A DNA stretch of 64,000 nucleotides from Caulobacter sp. 73W (GTDB taxonomy: Bacteria > Pseudomonadota > Alphaproteobacteria > Caulobacterales > Caulobacteraceae): positions 1,922,001 to 1,986,000 of the forward strand of contig NZ_CP158375.1 in NCBI RefSeq assembly GCF_041021955.1, in the 5' to 3' direction. Positions 47,731-61,215 of the stretch are shown here, piece after piece (positions within the stretch are counted from its first letter, which is position 1; each line of letters begins with the position of its first letter). The notes below the pieces were generated by a model. It had not been told where the DNA came from and did not search any database. It saw only the letters and a program-made list of their open reading frames with translations. Made by a program: the position numbers and the translations under genes.

Positions 47731-48682
47731 CTTCCGGCAGCGGGGCGTACTGACCGCCCTTGCGGTAGAGATAGAGGTAGGTCGGCACGATCGCCTCGAC
47801 CGTCGTCGGCGAGACGCCCAGTTCGGCCAGACCCGGCTGGGCGCCCGACACCACATTATCCGTCTGCAGCAGGATCACCTGATCGCTGGTGATCGGCGCC
47901 GGGATGATCCCGGAGACCAGGTCGCCGGCCGAGCCCATCAGCTTGGCGGCGAACCACGGCACGGGCAGCAGCGGACGGCTGCGGCCGGTCTCGCGCAGGA
48001 TGAGCTCCAAAATCTCTTTGAAGCTGAACACGGCCGGGCCGCCCAGCTCGAAGGTCTTGCCGGCGTGCTCGGGCTTGGTCGCCGCCAGGGCGACGGCCTG
48101 GGCCACGTCCGCCACGAAGACCGGCTGGAACTTGGTCTCGCCGCCGCCGAACAGCGGCAGGGCCGGCGCCAAGCTCGCCATGCGGGCGAACATGTTGAAG
48201 AAGCTGTCTTCCTGACCGAACACGATTGACGGGCGCAGGACGACCGCGCCCGGGAACGCCTTGCGCACGGCTTCCTCGCCCAGCGCCTTGGTGCGGGCGT
48301 ACTTCGATTGCGACTGCGCATCGGCGCCGAGGGCCGACATGTGCACGAAGCGCTGGACGCCGGCGGCCTTGGCGGCCTCGGCCACCTTGCCGGCGGCCGT
48401 CGCGTGCAGGCTCAAGAAGCCCTGGCGGCCGCGCTCCTGCATCACCGCGACCAGATTGACGCAGGCCTCGGCCCCTTCAAGCGCGCGAGCGACTGACGCG
48501 CCGTTGCGGATATTGGCCTGGACGACCTGGATCTGGCCGACGTCGCCGAGCATGCGCATGCGGAACGCCAGGTGCGGACGGCGCACCGCGACGCGGACGC
48601 GCCAGCCCTGCTTGGCCAAGGCGCGAACCACTTGGGTCCCGATGAACCCCGAGCCGCCGAAAACCGTCACCAAGCCTTGCAT
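47720..48682 (-). CDS. NDUFA9-like NAD(P)-binding SDR protein
   Basis: A 320-residue atypical SDR. The nucleotide motif is VFGGSGFIGTQVVRALA at residues 7-23, followed by VHMSALGADAQSQSKYARTK near 110 with a Tyr/Lys pair, and FQPVFVADVAQAV near 188. This matches the complex I NDUFA9 subfamily of alphaproteobacteria, thought to support respiratory complex I or quinone metabolism. The exact role is uncertain. It is transcribed away from the tRNA-Leu gene. Confidence 0.9.
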   Translation of the reverse strand: MQGLVTVFGGSGFIGTQVVRALAKQGWRVRVAVRRPHLAFRMRMLGDVGQIQVVQANIRNGASVARALEGAEACVNLVAVMQERGRQGFLSLHATAAGKVAEAAKAAGVQRFVHMSALGADAQSQSKYARTKALGEEAVRKAFPGAVVLRPSIVFGQEDSFFNMFARMASLAPALPLFGGGETKFQPVFVADVAQAVALAATKPEHAGKTFELGGPAVFSFKEILELILRETGRSRPLLPVPWFAAKLMGSAGDLVSGIIPAPITSDQVILLQTDNVVSGAQPGLAELGVSPTTVEAIVPTYLYLYRKGGQYAPLPEGAL

Positions 48683-48765
48683 GGGAAATCCCTTTGTTTG
48701 TGGGGCGCGGGATACCCGAACCAGAGGTTATTCGCAACGCAGATGCTTTTTAGCGAAGGTACGTG

Positions 48766-48793
48766 TTGACGCGCCCAAAAGCCTTCTCTAAAG
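48766..48793 (+). promoter_or_regulatory. Sigma-70-type promoter of tRNA-Leu
   Basis: TTGACG (48766-48771) is followed by about 16 bases and CTAAAG (48788-48793), close to the Caulobacter housekeeping consensus. It lies some 38 bases before the tRNA, a normal leader. Confidence 0.6.
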
Positions 48794-48830
48794 GTCCCGG
48801 CCTCGCGCCGATCCGGTGGATGCGGAGCGG

Positions 48831-48917
<87 letters not shown>

Positions 48918-48918
48918 T

Positions 48919-48942
48919 CGCTCTTTTCTACCTAAAAGAGCG
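48919..48942 (+). terminator. Hairpin after tRNA-Leu
   Basis: A 9-bp stem CGCTCTTTT/AAAAGAGCG (48919-48927, 48934-48942) with a 6-base loop starts two bases after the tRNA. The T-run is inside the stem rather than after it, so it may act in processing or termination. Confidence 0.5.
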
Positions 48943-49002
48943 GGCGCCAAACCGGCGGCGCGCTATATAAAAGCGCCAACACCGCCGGAGCATTCGAGAC
49001 CC

Positions 49003-49620
49003 TTGGCCAATTTTCTTCATGAAGGCGACCTGCCCGCCGACGTCTTCGCGGGCGCAACCTCCGTCGCCGTCGATTCTGAGACCATGGGTCTGCGCCTGGG
49101 GCGCGACAAGCTCTGCGTCGTGCAGATCTCCGACGGCAAGGGCGACGCCCACATCGTTCGCCTGAACCGCCCGGCCTATGACGCGCCGAATCTGAAGGCC
49201 CTGCTCGCCGATCCGAAGGTGCTGAAGCTCTTCCATTTCGGCCGGTTCGACATCGCCATGTTCGACCTGCACCTGGGCGTGACCACCACGCCGGTCTACT
49301 GCACCAAGATCGCCTCGAAGCTCGCCCGCACCTATACCGACCGCCACGGCCTGAAGGATGTGGTGCGCGAGTGCGCCGGCGTGGAGTTGTCCAAGGCTCA
49401 GCAGAGCTCCGACTGGGGATCGGCGACGCTCAGCCCCGAACAGCTGGCCTACGCCGCCAGCGACGTGCTGCACCTGCACGTGGTCAAGGCGCGGCTCGAC
49501 GCCATGCTGGCCCGCGAAGGCCGCACCGAGCTGGCCCAGGCCTGCTTTGACTTCCTTCCCACCCGCGCCAAGCTCGACATCGCCGGTTGGGAAGAGACAG
49601 ACATCTTCGCCCACGCCTAA
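49003..49620 (+). CDS. Ribonuclease D-like 3'-5' exonuclease (short form)
   Basis: The 205-residue protein holds a DEDD exonuclease domain only: VAVDSETMGL near residue 22 (Asp-x-Glu), FHFGRFDIAMF near 78 and YAASDVLHLHV near 150. It lacks the HRDC domain of full-length RNase D, as is common in alphaproteobacteria. It probably trims tRNA or other RNA 3' ends. The start is a TTG at 49003. lptC follows after 9 bases, so this gene may lead the lpt transcript. Confidence 0.9.
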   Translation: MANFLHEGDLPADVFAGATSVAVDSETMGLRLGRDKLCVVQISDGKGDAHIVRLNRPAYDAPNLKALLADPKVLKLFHFGRFDIAMFDLHLGVTTTPVYCTKIASKLARTYTDRHGLKDVVRECAGVELSKAQQSSDWGSATLSPEQLAYAASDVLHLHVVKARLDAMLAREGRTELAQACFDFLPTRAKLDIAGWEETDIFAHA

Positions 49621-49629
49621 GGTCCATCA

Positions 49630-50250
49630 ATGACCCAAGCCGCCGCCATGCCCGACCGTTCGTCCCAGCCTGATATCCGGCGCTGGCGCAAACGCTCGCG
49701 CGCCGTGCGGACCCTGCGCTGGGCCCTGCCCGCTGCGGCGGGGGTCCTGGTGCTGATGCTGGGCGCGCAGGTGGTTTGGAACGCCTTCGCCCGCGAGACG
49801 CCTTCGCTGGAGAAGGCCTCGACGGTCGTGCGCATGACCAATCCGCGCTTCTTCGGCCGCGACGAGAAGGGCCGCCCCTTCCGCATCAGCGCCAAGAGCG
49901 CCGCGCGCGACGACAACGACATCAATGTCATCAGGCTGGAGCAGCCGGACGTCAGCCTGGCCATGAACGGCCCGTCCGAGACCCGCGCCACCGCCCGAAC
50001 CGGCATCTACCGCGAAAGCGACCGGACCCTGAGGCTGCAGGGCGACGTGAAATTCAGCGACGCCGGCGGCTACCGCTTCGCGGCGGAAGAGGCCAATGTC
50101 GACACCCGCGCCGGCCGCGTGGTCGGTCAGGGACCGGTGCGCGGCGAAGGTCCGGGCACGCAACTGAACGCCAACGGCTATACGGTCGAGGACAAGGGCG
50201 ACCGGGTGATCTTCCGCGGCAGGGTTCGCGCGCGGCTCAATCAGGATTAA
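49630..50250 (+). CDS. lptC: LPS export protein LptC
   Basis: LptC passes LPS from the LptBFG transporter to LptA. The 206-residue protein has a single N-terminal membrane anchor (LRWALPAAAGVLVLMLGAQV, residues 30-50) and a periplasmic beta-jellyroll (TNPRFFGRDEKGRPF, TGIYRESDRTLRLQGDVKF). AAGG precedes the ATG. It is followed by lptA and lptB in the standard order. Confidence 0.92.
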   Translation: MTQAAAMPDRSSQPDIRRWRKRSRAVRTLRWALPAAAGVLVLMLGAQVVWNAFARETPSLEKASTVVRMTNPRFFGRDEKGRPFRISAKSAARDDNDINVIRLEQPDVSLAMNGPSETRATARTGIYRESDRTLRLQGDVKFSDAGGYRFAAEEANVDTRAGRVVGQGPVRGEGPGTQLNANGYTVEDKGDRVIFRGRVRARLNQD

Positions 50251-50285
50251 GAGGGGTTCGAAACCCTGTGATGGAGGAACGGCGA

Positions 50286-50825
50286 GTGATCAGGCGGTGG
50301 GCGGCGGTCGGCCTTGCGGCGACCCTTATGGCCGGTGCGGCGCAAGCGCAGATTTCGCGCGACTCCAGCGCGCCCATCGACATCACCGCCGATGAGAGCG
50401 AAGTCATCAACAGCCAGTGCGTCACCATCTGGCGCGGCGACGCCGAAGCTCTGCAGGAAAACAACCGCCTGCGCGCCAAGGTGATCAAGGTCTACGCCAA
50501 TCCGCGCTCGGGCGCGGGCGAGAACGGCCAGGCCCGCTGCGGCGACACCAATCGGCTGGAGGCTGAAGGCCCGGTCTATTACGTGACGCCCAACCAGACC
50601 GTTCGCGGCGACCGCGCCGTCTATACCGCCGCCGAGGACACCGTGGTCGTCACCGGCGACGTGATTGTGGTCCAGGGCAAGAACGTCGCCCGGGGCTCGC
50701 GCCTGACGCTCAACAACAAGACGGGCGAGGCCAAGATGGAATTGTCGGTCAGCGGCCGTAACAAGCCAGGCCGCGTGCGCGGCGTGTTCTATCCCGACAG
50801 CAAGCCGGCCTCCGGCGCGCGCTGA
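50286..50825 (+). CDS. lptA: LPS export periplasmic protein LptA
   Basis: LptA forms the bridge that carries LPS across the periplasm. I start at the GTG at 50286 (GGAGG eight bases upstream), giving 179 residues; an ATG at 50271 would add five. A signal peptide (AAVGLAATLMAGAAQA) is followed by the OstA/LptA jellyroll (PIDITADESEVINSQ, YTAAEDTVVVTGDVIVVQG, RLTLNNKTGEAKM). There are two Cys residues. It lies between lptC and lptB. Confidence 0.92.
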   Translation: MIRRWAAVGLAATLMAGAAQAQISRDSSAPIDITADESEVINSQCVTIWRGDAEALQENNRLRAKVIKVYANPRSGAGENGQARCGDTNRLEAEGPVYYVTPNQTVRGDRAVYTAAEDTVVVTGDVIVVQGKNVARGSRLTLNNKTGEAKMELSVSGRNKPGRVRGVFYPDSKPASGAR

Positions 50826-50842
50826 GCAGGACCCATCGACAC

Positions 50843-51610
50843 GTGAACGTCTCCACCGCTTCAAAGACGGCGTCCGCCGCCGCGCCGGCCAAGGACGGCC
50901 TGTTCGTCGACGGCATCGCCAAGGCCTTCCGCGGTCGTCCCGTGGTCAAGGGCGTCAGCCTGCACCTGAAGCGCGGCGAGGTCGCCGGCCTGCTCGGCCC
51001 CAACGGGGCGGGCAAGACCACCTGCTTCTACATGGTCACCGGCCTGATCGCCGCCGACAGCGGCCGCATTTTCCTGGACGGCGAGGACATCACCGACCAG
51101 CCGATGTACCAGCGCGCCCGCATGGGCGTCGGCTACCTGCCGCAGGAAGCCTCGATCTTCCGCGGCATGACGGTGGAGGAGAACGTCCTCGCCGTGGTCG
51201 AGATGCGCGAGCGCGATTCCAAGAAGCAGCGCACCATCGTCGACCGCCTGCTGGAAGAGCTGCGCATCGGCCACCTGCGCAAGTCGCCGGCCGTCGCCCT
51301 GTCGGGCGGTGAACGCCGCCGCGTCGAAATCGCCCGCGCCCTGGCCAGCGAGCCGTCCTTCATGCTGCTGGACGAACCGTTCGCCGGCATCGACCCCCTG
51401 GCCATCGCCGACATCCGCGAGGTGATCACCTACCTCAAGGGCCGTGGCATCGGCATCTTGATCACCGACCACAACGTGCGCGAGACCCTCGACATCATCG
51501 ACCGGGCCTCGATCATCGCCGGCGGCCAGGTGCTGTTCGAAGGCACGCCCAAGGAGATCGTCGGCAACCCCGAAGTTCGCCGCGTCTATCTGGGCAATCT
51601 CTACGACTGA
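50843..51610 (+). CDS. lptB: LPS export ABC transporter ATPase LptB
   Basis: LptB powers LPS extraction from the inner membrane with LptF/G, which are not in this window. The 255-residue protein starts at GTG 50843 and has Walker A GPNGAGKTT near residue 52, the signature LSGGERRRVEI near 153 and Walker B FMLLDEPFAGIDP near 172. The switch His follows in LITDHNVRETLDI. It is full length. A short decayed echo of its internal sequence occurs at 52844-52884. Confidence 0.97.
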   Translation: MNVSTASKTASAAAPAKDGLFVDGIAKAFRGRPVVKGVSLHLKRGEVAGLLGPNGAGKTTCFYMVTGLIAADSGRIFLDGEDITDQPMYQRARMGVGYLPQEASIFRGMTVEENVLAVVEMRERDSKKQRTIVDRLLEELRIGHLRKSPAVALSGGERRRVEIARALASEPSFMLLDEPFAGIDPLAIADIREVITYLKGRGIGILITDHNVRETLDIIDRASIIAGGQVLFEGTPKEIVGNPEVRRVYLGNLYD

Positions 51611-51648
51611 TCGACGCCGCGCCGCCGTCGATTTTGGCGGTAGGCGAG

Positions 51649-51674
51649 GGAACTGGCGATACTGACCCAAGGTT
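51649..51674 (+). promoter_or_regulatory. Candidate EcfG/sigma-T promoter of the hydrolase gene
   Basis: GGAAC (51649-51653), 17 bases, then GGTT (51671-51674), one base off the GGAAC-N16/17-CGTT consensus of the alphaproteobacterial general stress factor. It lies 40 bases before the TTG start of the hydrolase. This is the better of the two sigma-T-like matches in the window. Confidence 0.6.
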
Positions 51675-51713
51675 GGCGCTGCGACCCGAAGGGGGTCGCC
51701 AGGAGCCAGCGTC

Positions 51714-52845
51714 TTGCCGCCATTCAATATCGTCCGCTTCCTCACGAGCCTGATCTCCCTCGCCGTCCTCGCGACGGCGGCATATCTGCTCTGGAGCTTT
51801 TACCGCGGCGAGTTCGTCGTCGACGCTCAAGGCGAGCCGCTGCGCCTGCGCGATGAATGGCGGTTTTGGACCGGCCTTGGTCTCATGGCCTGGTCGTTTC
51901 TTGGACGAGCGCCCGTGCTCTTCCTGATCGCGGGCAAGGATGACGTCGCCGTTGACGCTCGCCATGGCGAAGGCCTGATGCTCCACACCCCCCGCGGTTC
52001 GGAGCTTCACGTGGAGACCTTCGGGCCCGCCGGCCCCCACCCTCATCCTCACCCACGGCTGGGGCATGGATTCCACTTTCTGGCGAAGGACCAGGGCGCG
52101 GTTGGGTGATAAGTTTCGCCTCGTCGCGTGGGATCTTCCCGGCCTCGGCCTCTCCAAGCCTGGCCAAGGCGGCATCACCCTTGAGGGCTTCGCCGACGAC
52201 CTCAAGGCGCTGGTGGACCACGTTGGCGGACGACCTGTCCTGGTGGGCCACAGCATCGGGGGCATGACCATCCAGACCCTCTTGCGCGACGATCCGCGCT
52301 TCCAGGACCGCCTGGCCGGCGTGGTCCTCCTGAACACAACCTTCACTAATCCATTGCGAACAATGGTCTGCGGTCGCCTTCTCCTCGGCCTTCAGGGGCT
52401 GCTGAAGGCCGCGATGAGAGTAACCGTCGCCGCCGCGCCGATGGCCTGGCTGGCGAACTGGCAAGGCTACCTCAGCGGCTCGGCGCACATCGCCCATCGC
52501 CTGGGATTTGGCCGGTCGGTCACACGCACCCAGTTGGAACATGTGACGCTGATGGCGGTGCGCAACTCTCCCGCCGCGGAGGCCAGGGGCAACCTGGCCA
52601 TGTTCGCGTGGGACGCCGATTGCGCTCTGGAGCGCATTCAAATCCCGGTCCTGATTGTCGGCGGCGACATCGACATCGTCACAAAGCCGGAGGCGAGCCG
52701 GCGGATCGCCACGGGAAACCCCAAAGCCGAGCTTTCGGTCATCTCCGGCGCCAATCACCTTGGCCCCTTGGAGCAGGCCGATCAGTACAACATCCTGATC
52801 GCCAAGTTCGCCATGAACTTGCATCGATCCTCGGGCCATCAGTGA
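51714..52845 (+). pseudogene. Alpha/beta hydrolase, frameshifted in a C5 run
   Basis: TTG at 51714 has AGGAG eight bases upstream. The first 107 residues, with one N-terminal transmembrane helix (FLTSLISLAVLATAAYLLW), are in one frame. Then CCCCC at 52034-52038 shifts it. Removing one C gives TLILTHGWGMDSTFW and a 376-residue protein with oxyanion HGWG, nucleophile VGHSIGG near residue 180, Asp in VGGDIDIV near 318 and His in SGANHLGP near 345. The catalytic set is intact, so the shift is recent or an error. A membrane-anchored stress hydrolase is likely; the substrate is unknown. Confidence 0.8.
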
Positions 52846-52884
52846 TGTTCGCGAGGTGATCACCTGCCTAAAGGGGCGGGATGG
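52844..52884 (+). pseudogene. Small echo of the lptB coding sequence
   Basis: These 41 bases resemble lptB 51410-51450 in register: DVREVITCLKGR here and DIREVITYLKGR there, with about six differences in the first 33 bases. It follows the hydrolase stop directly. It is too short to be coding and may be the scar of a duplication when the hydrolase gene was placed after lptB. Confidence 0.5.
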
Positions 52885-53160
52885 CGGTGAGGCGACCTTA
52901 GCTGCCTCTTCGAGTGTAGAACCGCGCCCGCGAAAGACCTTGGCTAACGGTGGTTTCGCGGGTGGGCGCCGGGAGCCTTCCTCCCCTGTCGCTACATGTG
53001 ATGACACCCCCGCCCTCAGAACTCAGCTAGCTCTCAGCGGCGCCGTCAGGCGCCCGGCCGCACTCGGCGCTGTGTCCTCAGGATCGGCGCAAAAGCGCGA
53101 CCCACGTTCCAGGCGAACCGCTCCGGCCGCAGCGCCAGAGGGCGTGTAGGGGAGGAAGTC
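52885..53160. other. Leader of the glycine-rich giant gene
   Basis: With the lptB echo, this makes a 315-base stretch without an intact gene. I see no clear housekeeping promoter and no terminator. GGGGAGGAAGTC directly before the ATG at 53161 is a strong ribosome binding site. Short open frames here resemble no protein. Confidence 0.4.
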
Positions 53161-57581
<4,421 letters not shown>

Positions 57582-57787
57582 TGGCGAAATCCCGCCCCGT
57601 CACCGGATGTGGCTTCAGGGTCCGGGGCCGCGCGCCCCGGGCCGCCCCTCCCGCCAGTGAAAACGGCAATCTTCGCCGTCGTCGGCGGGTTGACCCGCCC
57701 CCTCTTGGCCCAAGCCTTGCAGGCGGTAGCATCTCGTTAACCATGATGACCGCATCTAGTCCCTACGAGGTTTCGTAGGAGGCTGTC

Positions 57788-59284
57788 TTGGCTCTGGGCC
57801 CAAGACTTGAGTTTCGGCAGGGCCAGAGCCTGGTCATCACGCCGCAGCTGCAGCAGGCGATCAAGCTGCTGCAACTGAACAATCTCGAGCTGCAGGCCTT
57901 CGTCGAGGCCGAACTGGAAAAGAACCCGCTGCTGCAGCGGGACGAGCCCGAGGCGGAGGTCGAAGCCGCCGCCCCAGCAACCGAATCCTACGACGTCGAC
58001 ACTGTTCCGGACGCCGCGGCGGCGGCCGACATGGATGGCGGCGCGTCCGACAGCCACGCCGACGCCTCGCCCGGCGAGCGTGATTCCGGCGAGACCGGCG
58101 CCGAACCGACCGGCGGCCAGATCGACTGGTCCAAGGCCGGTCGCGGCGGCTCCTTCGAAGGCGACGAGGGCCTGGACGGCGCCCTTGGCCGCGAGAAGAG
58201 CCTGTGGGAGCACCTGCATGAGCAGTTGGCCGTCGCGGGGCTCGCCGCCGCCGACCAGGCCATCGCCGCGGTGCTGATCGACGCCGTCGATGAAGGCGGC
58301 TATCTGCGCGCCGAACTGGACGAGACCGCCCTTCGCCTCGGCTGCCCGATCGAGCGGGTCGAGGCGGTGCTGGCGGTGATCCAGGGCTTCGAGCCCGCCG
58401 GCGTGGCAGCCCGCGACGTGCGCGAGTGCCTGATGCTGCAGCTGAAGGACCGCAATCGCTACGATCCGGCCATGGCCGCCCTGCTCGACAACTTGGACCT
58501 GCTGGCCCGGCGCGACCTGCCGAACCTGAAGCGGATCTGCGGCGTCGATGACGAGGACCTGCGCGAGATGATCGCCGAGGTCCGCGCCCTCACCCCGCGC
58601 CCCGGTGCGGCCTTCAGCACCGGCGAGACCGCCCAGACCGTGGTCCCCGACGTGCATGTCCGCGAGGGCATGGGCGGCCTGTGGCATGTGGAGCTGAACG
58701 CCGAGACCCTGCCCCGCGTCCTGGTGGACCAGCGCTACCACGCCCGCATCAGCGGCGGCGCGCGCAGCGACCAGGACAAGACCTTCGTCTCCGACTGCCT
58801 GTCCTCCGCCAACTGGCTGGTGAAGAGCCTGGACCAGCGGGCCAAGACGATCCTGAAGGTCTCCAGCGAGATCGTCCGCCAGCAGGACAGCTTCCTGGCT
58901 TTCGGCGTCGAGCATCTGCGGCCGCTGAACCTGAAGACCGTCGCCGACGCCATCGGCATGCACGAATCCACCGTCAGCCGGGTGACCTCCAACAAGTACA
59001 TCGCCACCCCGCGCGGCGTCTTCGAGCTGAAGTTCTTCTTCACCTCGGCCATCGCCTCCACCGGCGGCGGGGAGGCTCACTCGGCCCAGAGCGTGCGGCA
59101 CAAGATCCGCCAGCTGATCGACGGCGAGGCCCGCGAGTTCGAGGTGCTCTCCGACGACGCCCTGGTCGACATCCTGAAGGCCGCCGGCGTCGACATCGCC
59201 CGGCGCACCGTGGCGAAATATCGCGAAGCTTTGAAGATCCCGTCATCGGTCGAAAGAAGACGTCGGTTGCGCGAGCTCGCCTGA
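57788..59284 (+). CDS. rpoN: RNA polymerase sigma-54 factor
   Basis: RpoN directs polymerase to -24/-12 promoters and needs an enhancer-binding ATPase. In Caulobacter it controls flagellar and stalk genes. The 498-residue protein has region I (LVITPQLQQAIKLLQLNNLEL), an acidic linker (residues 55-110), the core-binding domain and helix-turn-helix (LKTVADAIGMHESTVSRV near residue 395), and the RpoN box ARRTVAKYRE near 478. The start is a TTG at 57788 behind GGAGG. exoD, hpf and ptsN follow. Confidence 0.96.
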   Translation: MALGPRLEFRQGQSLVITPQLQQAIKLLQLNNLELQAFVEAELEKNPLLQRDEPEAEVEAAAPATESYDVDTVPDAAAAADMDGGASDSHADASPGERDSGETGAEPTGGQIDWSKAGRGGSFEGDEGLDGALGREKSLWEHLHEQLAVAGLAAADQAIAAVLIDAVDEGGYLRAELDETALRLGCPIERVEAVLAVIQGFEPAGVAARDVRECLMLQLKDRNRYDPAMAALLDNLDLLARRDLPNLKRICGVDDEDLREMIAEVRALTPRPGAAFSTGETAQTVVPDVHVREGMGGLWHVELNAETLPRVLVDQRYHARISGGARSDQDKTFVSDCLSSANWLVKSLDQRAKTILKVSSEIVRQQDSFLAFGVEHLRPLNLKTVADAIGMHESTVSRVTSNKYIATPRGVFELKFFFTSAIASTGGGEAHSAQSVRHKIRQLIDGEAREFEVLSDDALVDILKAAGVDIARRTVAKYREALKIPSSVERRRRLRELA

Positions 59285-59341
59285 ACCCCACATCCTGTAT
59301 GTGCGTTCTGACTTCTCAGGGCGTCATCACGGGACCAGCGC

Positions 59342-59953
59342 ATGGAAGAGAACGACCGGCTCTCCGAGGTTCTGCAGACCATCTGCGATCGACCCGAGCC
59401 GCGCGTCTCGATCGGCGAAATCATGGACGAGTTCGGGCCTCGCGCGTTCGGCGCGGCCTTGCTTGTCTTTTCCGCTCCCAATCTGCTGCCGCTGCCGCCA
59501 GGATCTTCCACCGTCTTGGGCGCGCCGCTGGTGCTGCTGTCGCCGCAGGTCGCTCTGGGGGCCGAGCATCCATGGCTGCCGCGCCGGATGAGCGATCAGA
59601 ACCTGCGACGCACTGATCTGCGCGGCGCCTTCGGCAAGCTGATCCCCATGCTGGAGAAGATCGAGCACGTCTCTCGCCCGCGCCTTGAGTTCCTGTTCGG
59701 CCCGGTCGGTGATCGCGTGATCGGCGCGGTCTGCACAGCGCTGGCGTTGATCCTGATCATACCCATTCCGCTCGGAAACCTGCTTCCTGCCGCGGCGGTG
59801 TCCGCCTTCGCCCTGGGCCTTATCCAGCGTGACGGCGTCTTCGCCCTGGCCGGGTACCTACTCACCGCCATCAGCGTGTGCGTGCTCATCCTGGGCGCAA
59901 GCGTTGTGGTGGCCAGCCTTCGGCATATCGCCGAACTCTGGCCGTGGTCGTAA
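59342..59953 (+). CDS. exoD: ExoD family exopolysaccharide-associated membrane protein
   Basis: The 203-residue protein has several hydrophobic segments and the ExoD signatures GPRAFGAALLVFSAPNLLPLPPG near residue 32 (shown as GPRAFGAALLVFSA then NLLPLPPG) and PIPLGNLLPA near 142. In Sinorhizobium ExoD is needed for normal exopolysaccharide and alkaline tolerance; the mechanism is unclear. Its position between rpoN and hpf is unusual, since those genes are normally adjacent or separated by an LPS ABC gene. Confidence 0.88.
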   Translation: MEENDRLSEVLQTICDRPEPRVSIGEIMDEFGPRAFGAALLVFSAPNLLPLPPGSSTVLGAPLVLLSPQVALGAEHPWLPRRMSDQNLRRTDLRGAFGKLIPMLEKIEHVSRPRLEFLFGPVGDRVIGAVCTALALILIIPIPLGNLLPAAAVSAFALGLIQRDGVFALAGYLLTAISVCVLILGASVVVASLRHIAELWPWS

Positions 59954-60002
59954 GACCGCGGCGCCGCTTGACAGTATCAAAACGGAGGCGTTCGCTAAGC
60001 TC

Positions 60003-60662
60003 ATGCAAGTCCAGATCTCAGGCAAACACGTCGCTGTCGGTGATGCCCTGCGGACGCGGGTGACCGACGAAATCTCCTCCAGCATCGGCAAGTACTTCGA
60101 GCGCGGCGGCGACGCCGACATCGTGGTCAGCCGCGAAGGCCACGCCTTCCGAGTGGATTGCTCGGTGCTCCTGGCTTCAGGCCAGCAGCTGCAGAGCCAC
60201 GCCCTGGGCGGCGATGCGCACGGGGCGTTCGACGCGGCCCTCGCCAAGATCGAGACCCGCATCCGACGCTACAAGCGTCGTCTGAAGAGCCACACCAACG
60301 CGGCCGCGGCGAAAAGCGCCGAAACCGCTCAGTTCTACGTGCTGCGCGCGCCCGACCGCGACGACGAGGCCGATGAGGACTGGTTCTCCGAAGCCGATCA
60401 CGGCGCGCCGAGCGCCATGGTCATCGCCGAGACACAGGCCGAGCTTAAGACGATGACCGTTTCCATGGCGGTCATGGAGTTGGACTTGACCGAAGGCCAG
60501 GCAATCGTGTTTAGGAACGCCGCCCATGGCGGTCTGTCGGTGGTGTACCGACGTTCTGACGGGAACATCGGCTGGATCGATCCCGAAAGGACCTCCAATG
60601 GGCATGCTTCGAGCCGTGCGAACGGCGCCGCACATAACGGCGTTTCGTCCGGGACCCAGTAG
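60003..60662 (+). CDS. hpf: Ribosome hibernation promoting factor, long form
   Basis: The 219-residue protein has the S30AE domain (MQVQISGKHVAVGDALRTRV, residues 1-105) that sits in the 30S decoding centre, then a linker. A C-terminal domain (MAVMELDLTEGQAIVFRNA and GGLSVVYRRSDGNIGWI) makes 100S ribosome dimers. A short Ser/Ala-rich tail follows. It lies between exoD and ptsN, downstream of rpoN, as in many proteobacteria. Confidence 0.95.
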   Translation: MQVQISGKHVAVGDALRTRVTDEISSSIGKYFERGGDADIVVSREGHAFRVDCSVLLASGQQLQSHALGGDAHGAFDAALAKIETRIRRYKRRLKSHTNAAAAKSAETAQFYVLRAPDRDDEADEDWFSEADHGAPSAMVIAETQAELKTMTVSMAVMELDLTEGQAIVFRNAAHGGLSVVYRRSDGNIGWIDPERTSNGHASSRANGAAHNGVSSGTQ

Positions 60663-60719
60663 ACAGTCTGCGCGTTCATGCCCGGCCGAATGTGTTCGAC
60701 CGGGCGGCGGCCGCCTGAC

Positions 60720-61208
60720 GTGAGCGAGCTTTCTAAGTCTATGAGTATCGGAGAGTTGTTGGACCGGCGAGCCATCTCGCCGCGTGCGAGCGCGCCTAAT
60801 AAGCGCCAAGCCCTGTCCGTGATTGCTGACATCGCCGGTCGCACCTTCGGCGTTGACGCCGACGAGGCGCTCGACGCGCTGCTGGAGCGCGAGGCCGCCG
60901 GCTCGACCGGCGTCGGCCAGGGCGTCGCCGTGCCCCATGCCCGCCTGCCGGGCCTGGACCGCATGCGCGCCGTGGTCGTGCGCTTGGAGCAGCCGATCGA
61001 CTTCGATGCGGTCGACGACCAGCCGGTCGATCTGATGGTGGCGCTGTTCGCGCCATCCGAAGCGGCCAGTTCGGAACACCTGCGGGCCCTGGCCCGCGTC
61101 TCGCGCCTTTTGCGTCACCCGGAGGTTCGCGAGCAACTGCGTCAGGCCAAATCCGCCGACGCCATGCATGTCCTTCTGGGCAGCGAAGTCGCCACGACCG
61201 CCGCCTGA
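60720..61208 (+). CDS. ptsN: PTS IIA-like nitrogen regulatory protein
   Basis: EIIA-Ntr is phosphorylated by the nitrogen PTS and tunes K+ uptake, nitrogen and stress responses. The phospho-acceptor His is in GVAVPHARLPGL near residue 75 and the domain is complete (162 residues from the GTG at 60720). An ATG at 60741 (MSIGELLDRRA) is an equally possible start; neither has a clear ribosome binding site. It is the last gene of the rpoN block and is closed by the hairpin at 61216-61240. Confidence 0.93.
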   Translation: MSELSKSMSIGELLDRRAISPRASAPNKRQALSVIADIAGRTFGVDADEALDALLEREAAGSTGVGQGVAVPHARLPGLDRMRAVVVRLEQPIDFDAVDDQPVDLMVALFAPSEAASSEHLRALARVSRLLRHPEVREQLRQAKSADAMHVLLGSEVATTAA

Positions 61209-61215
61209 CGAAACC

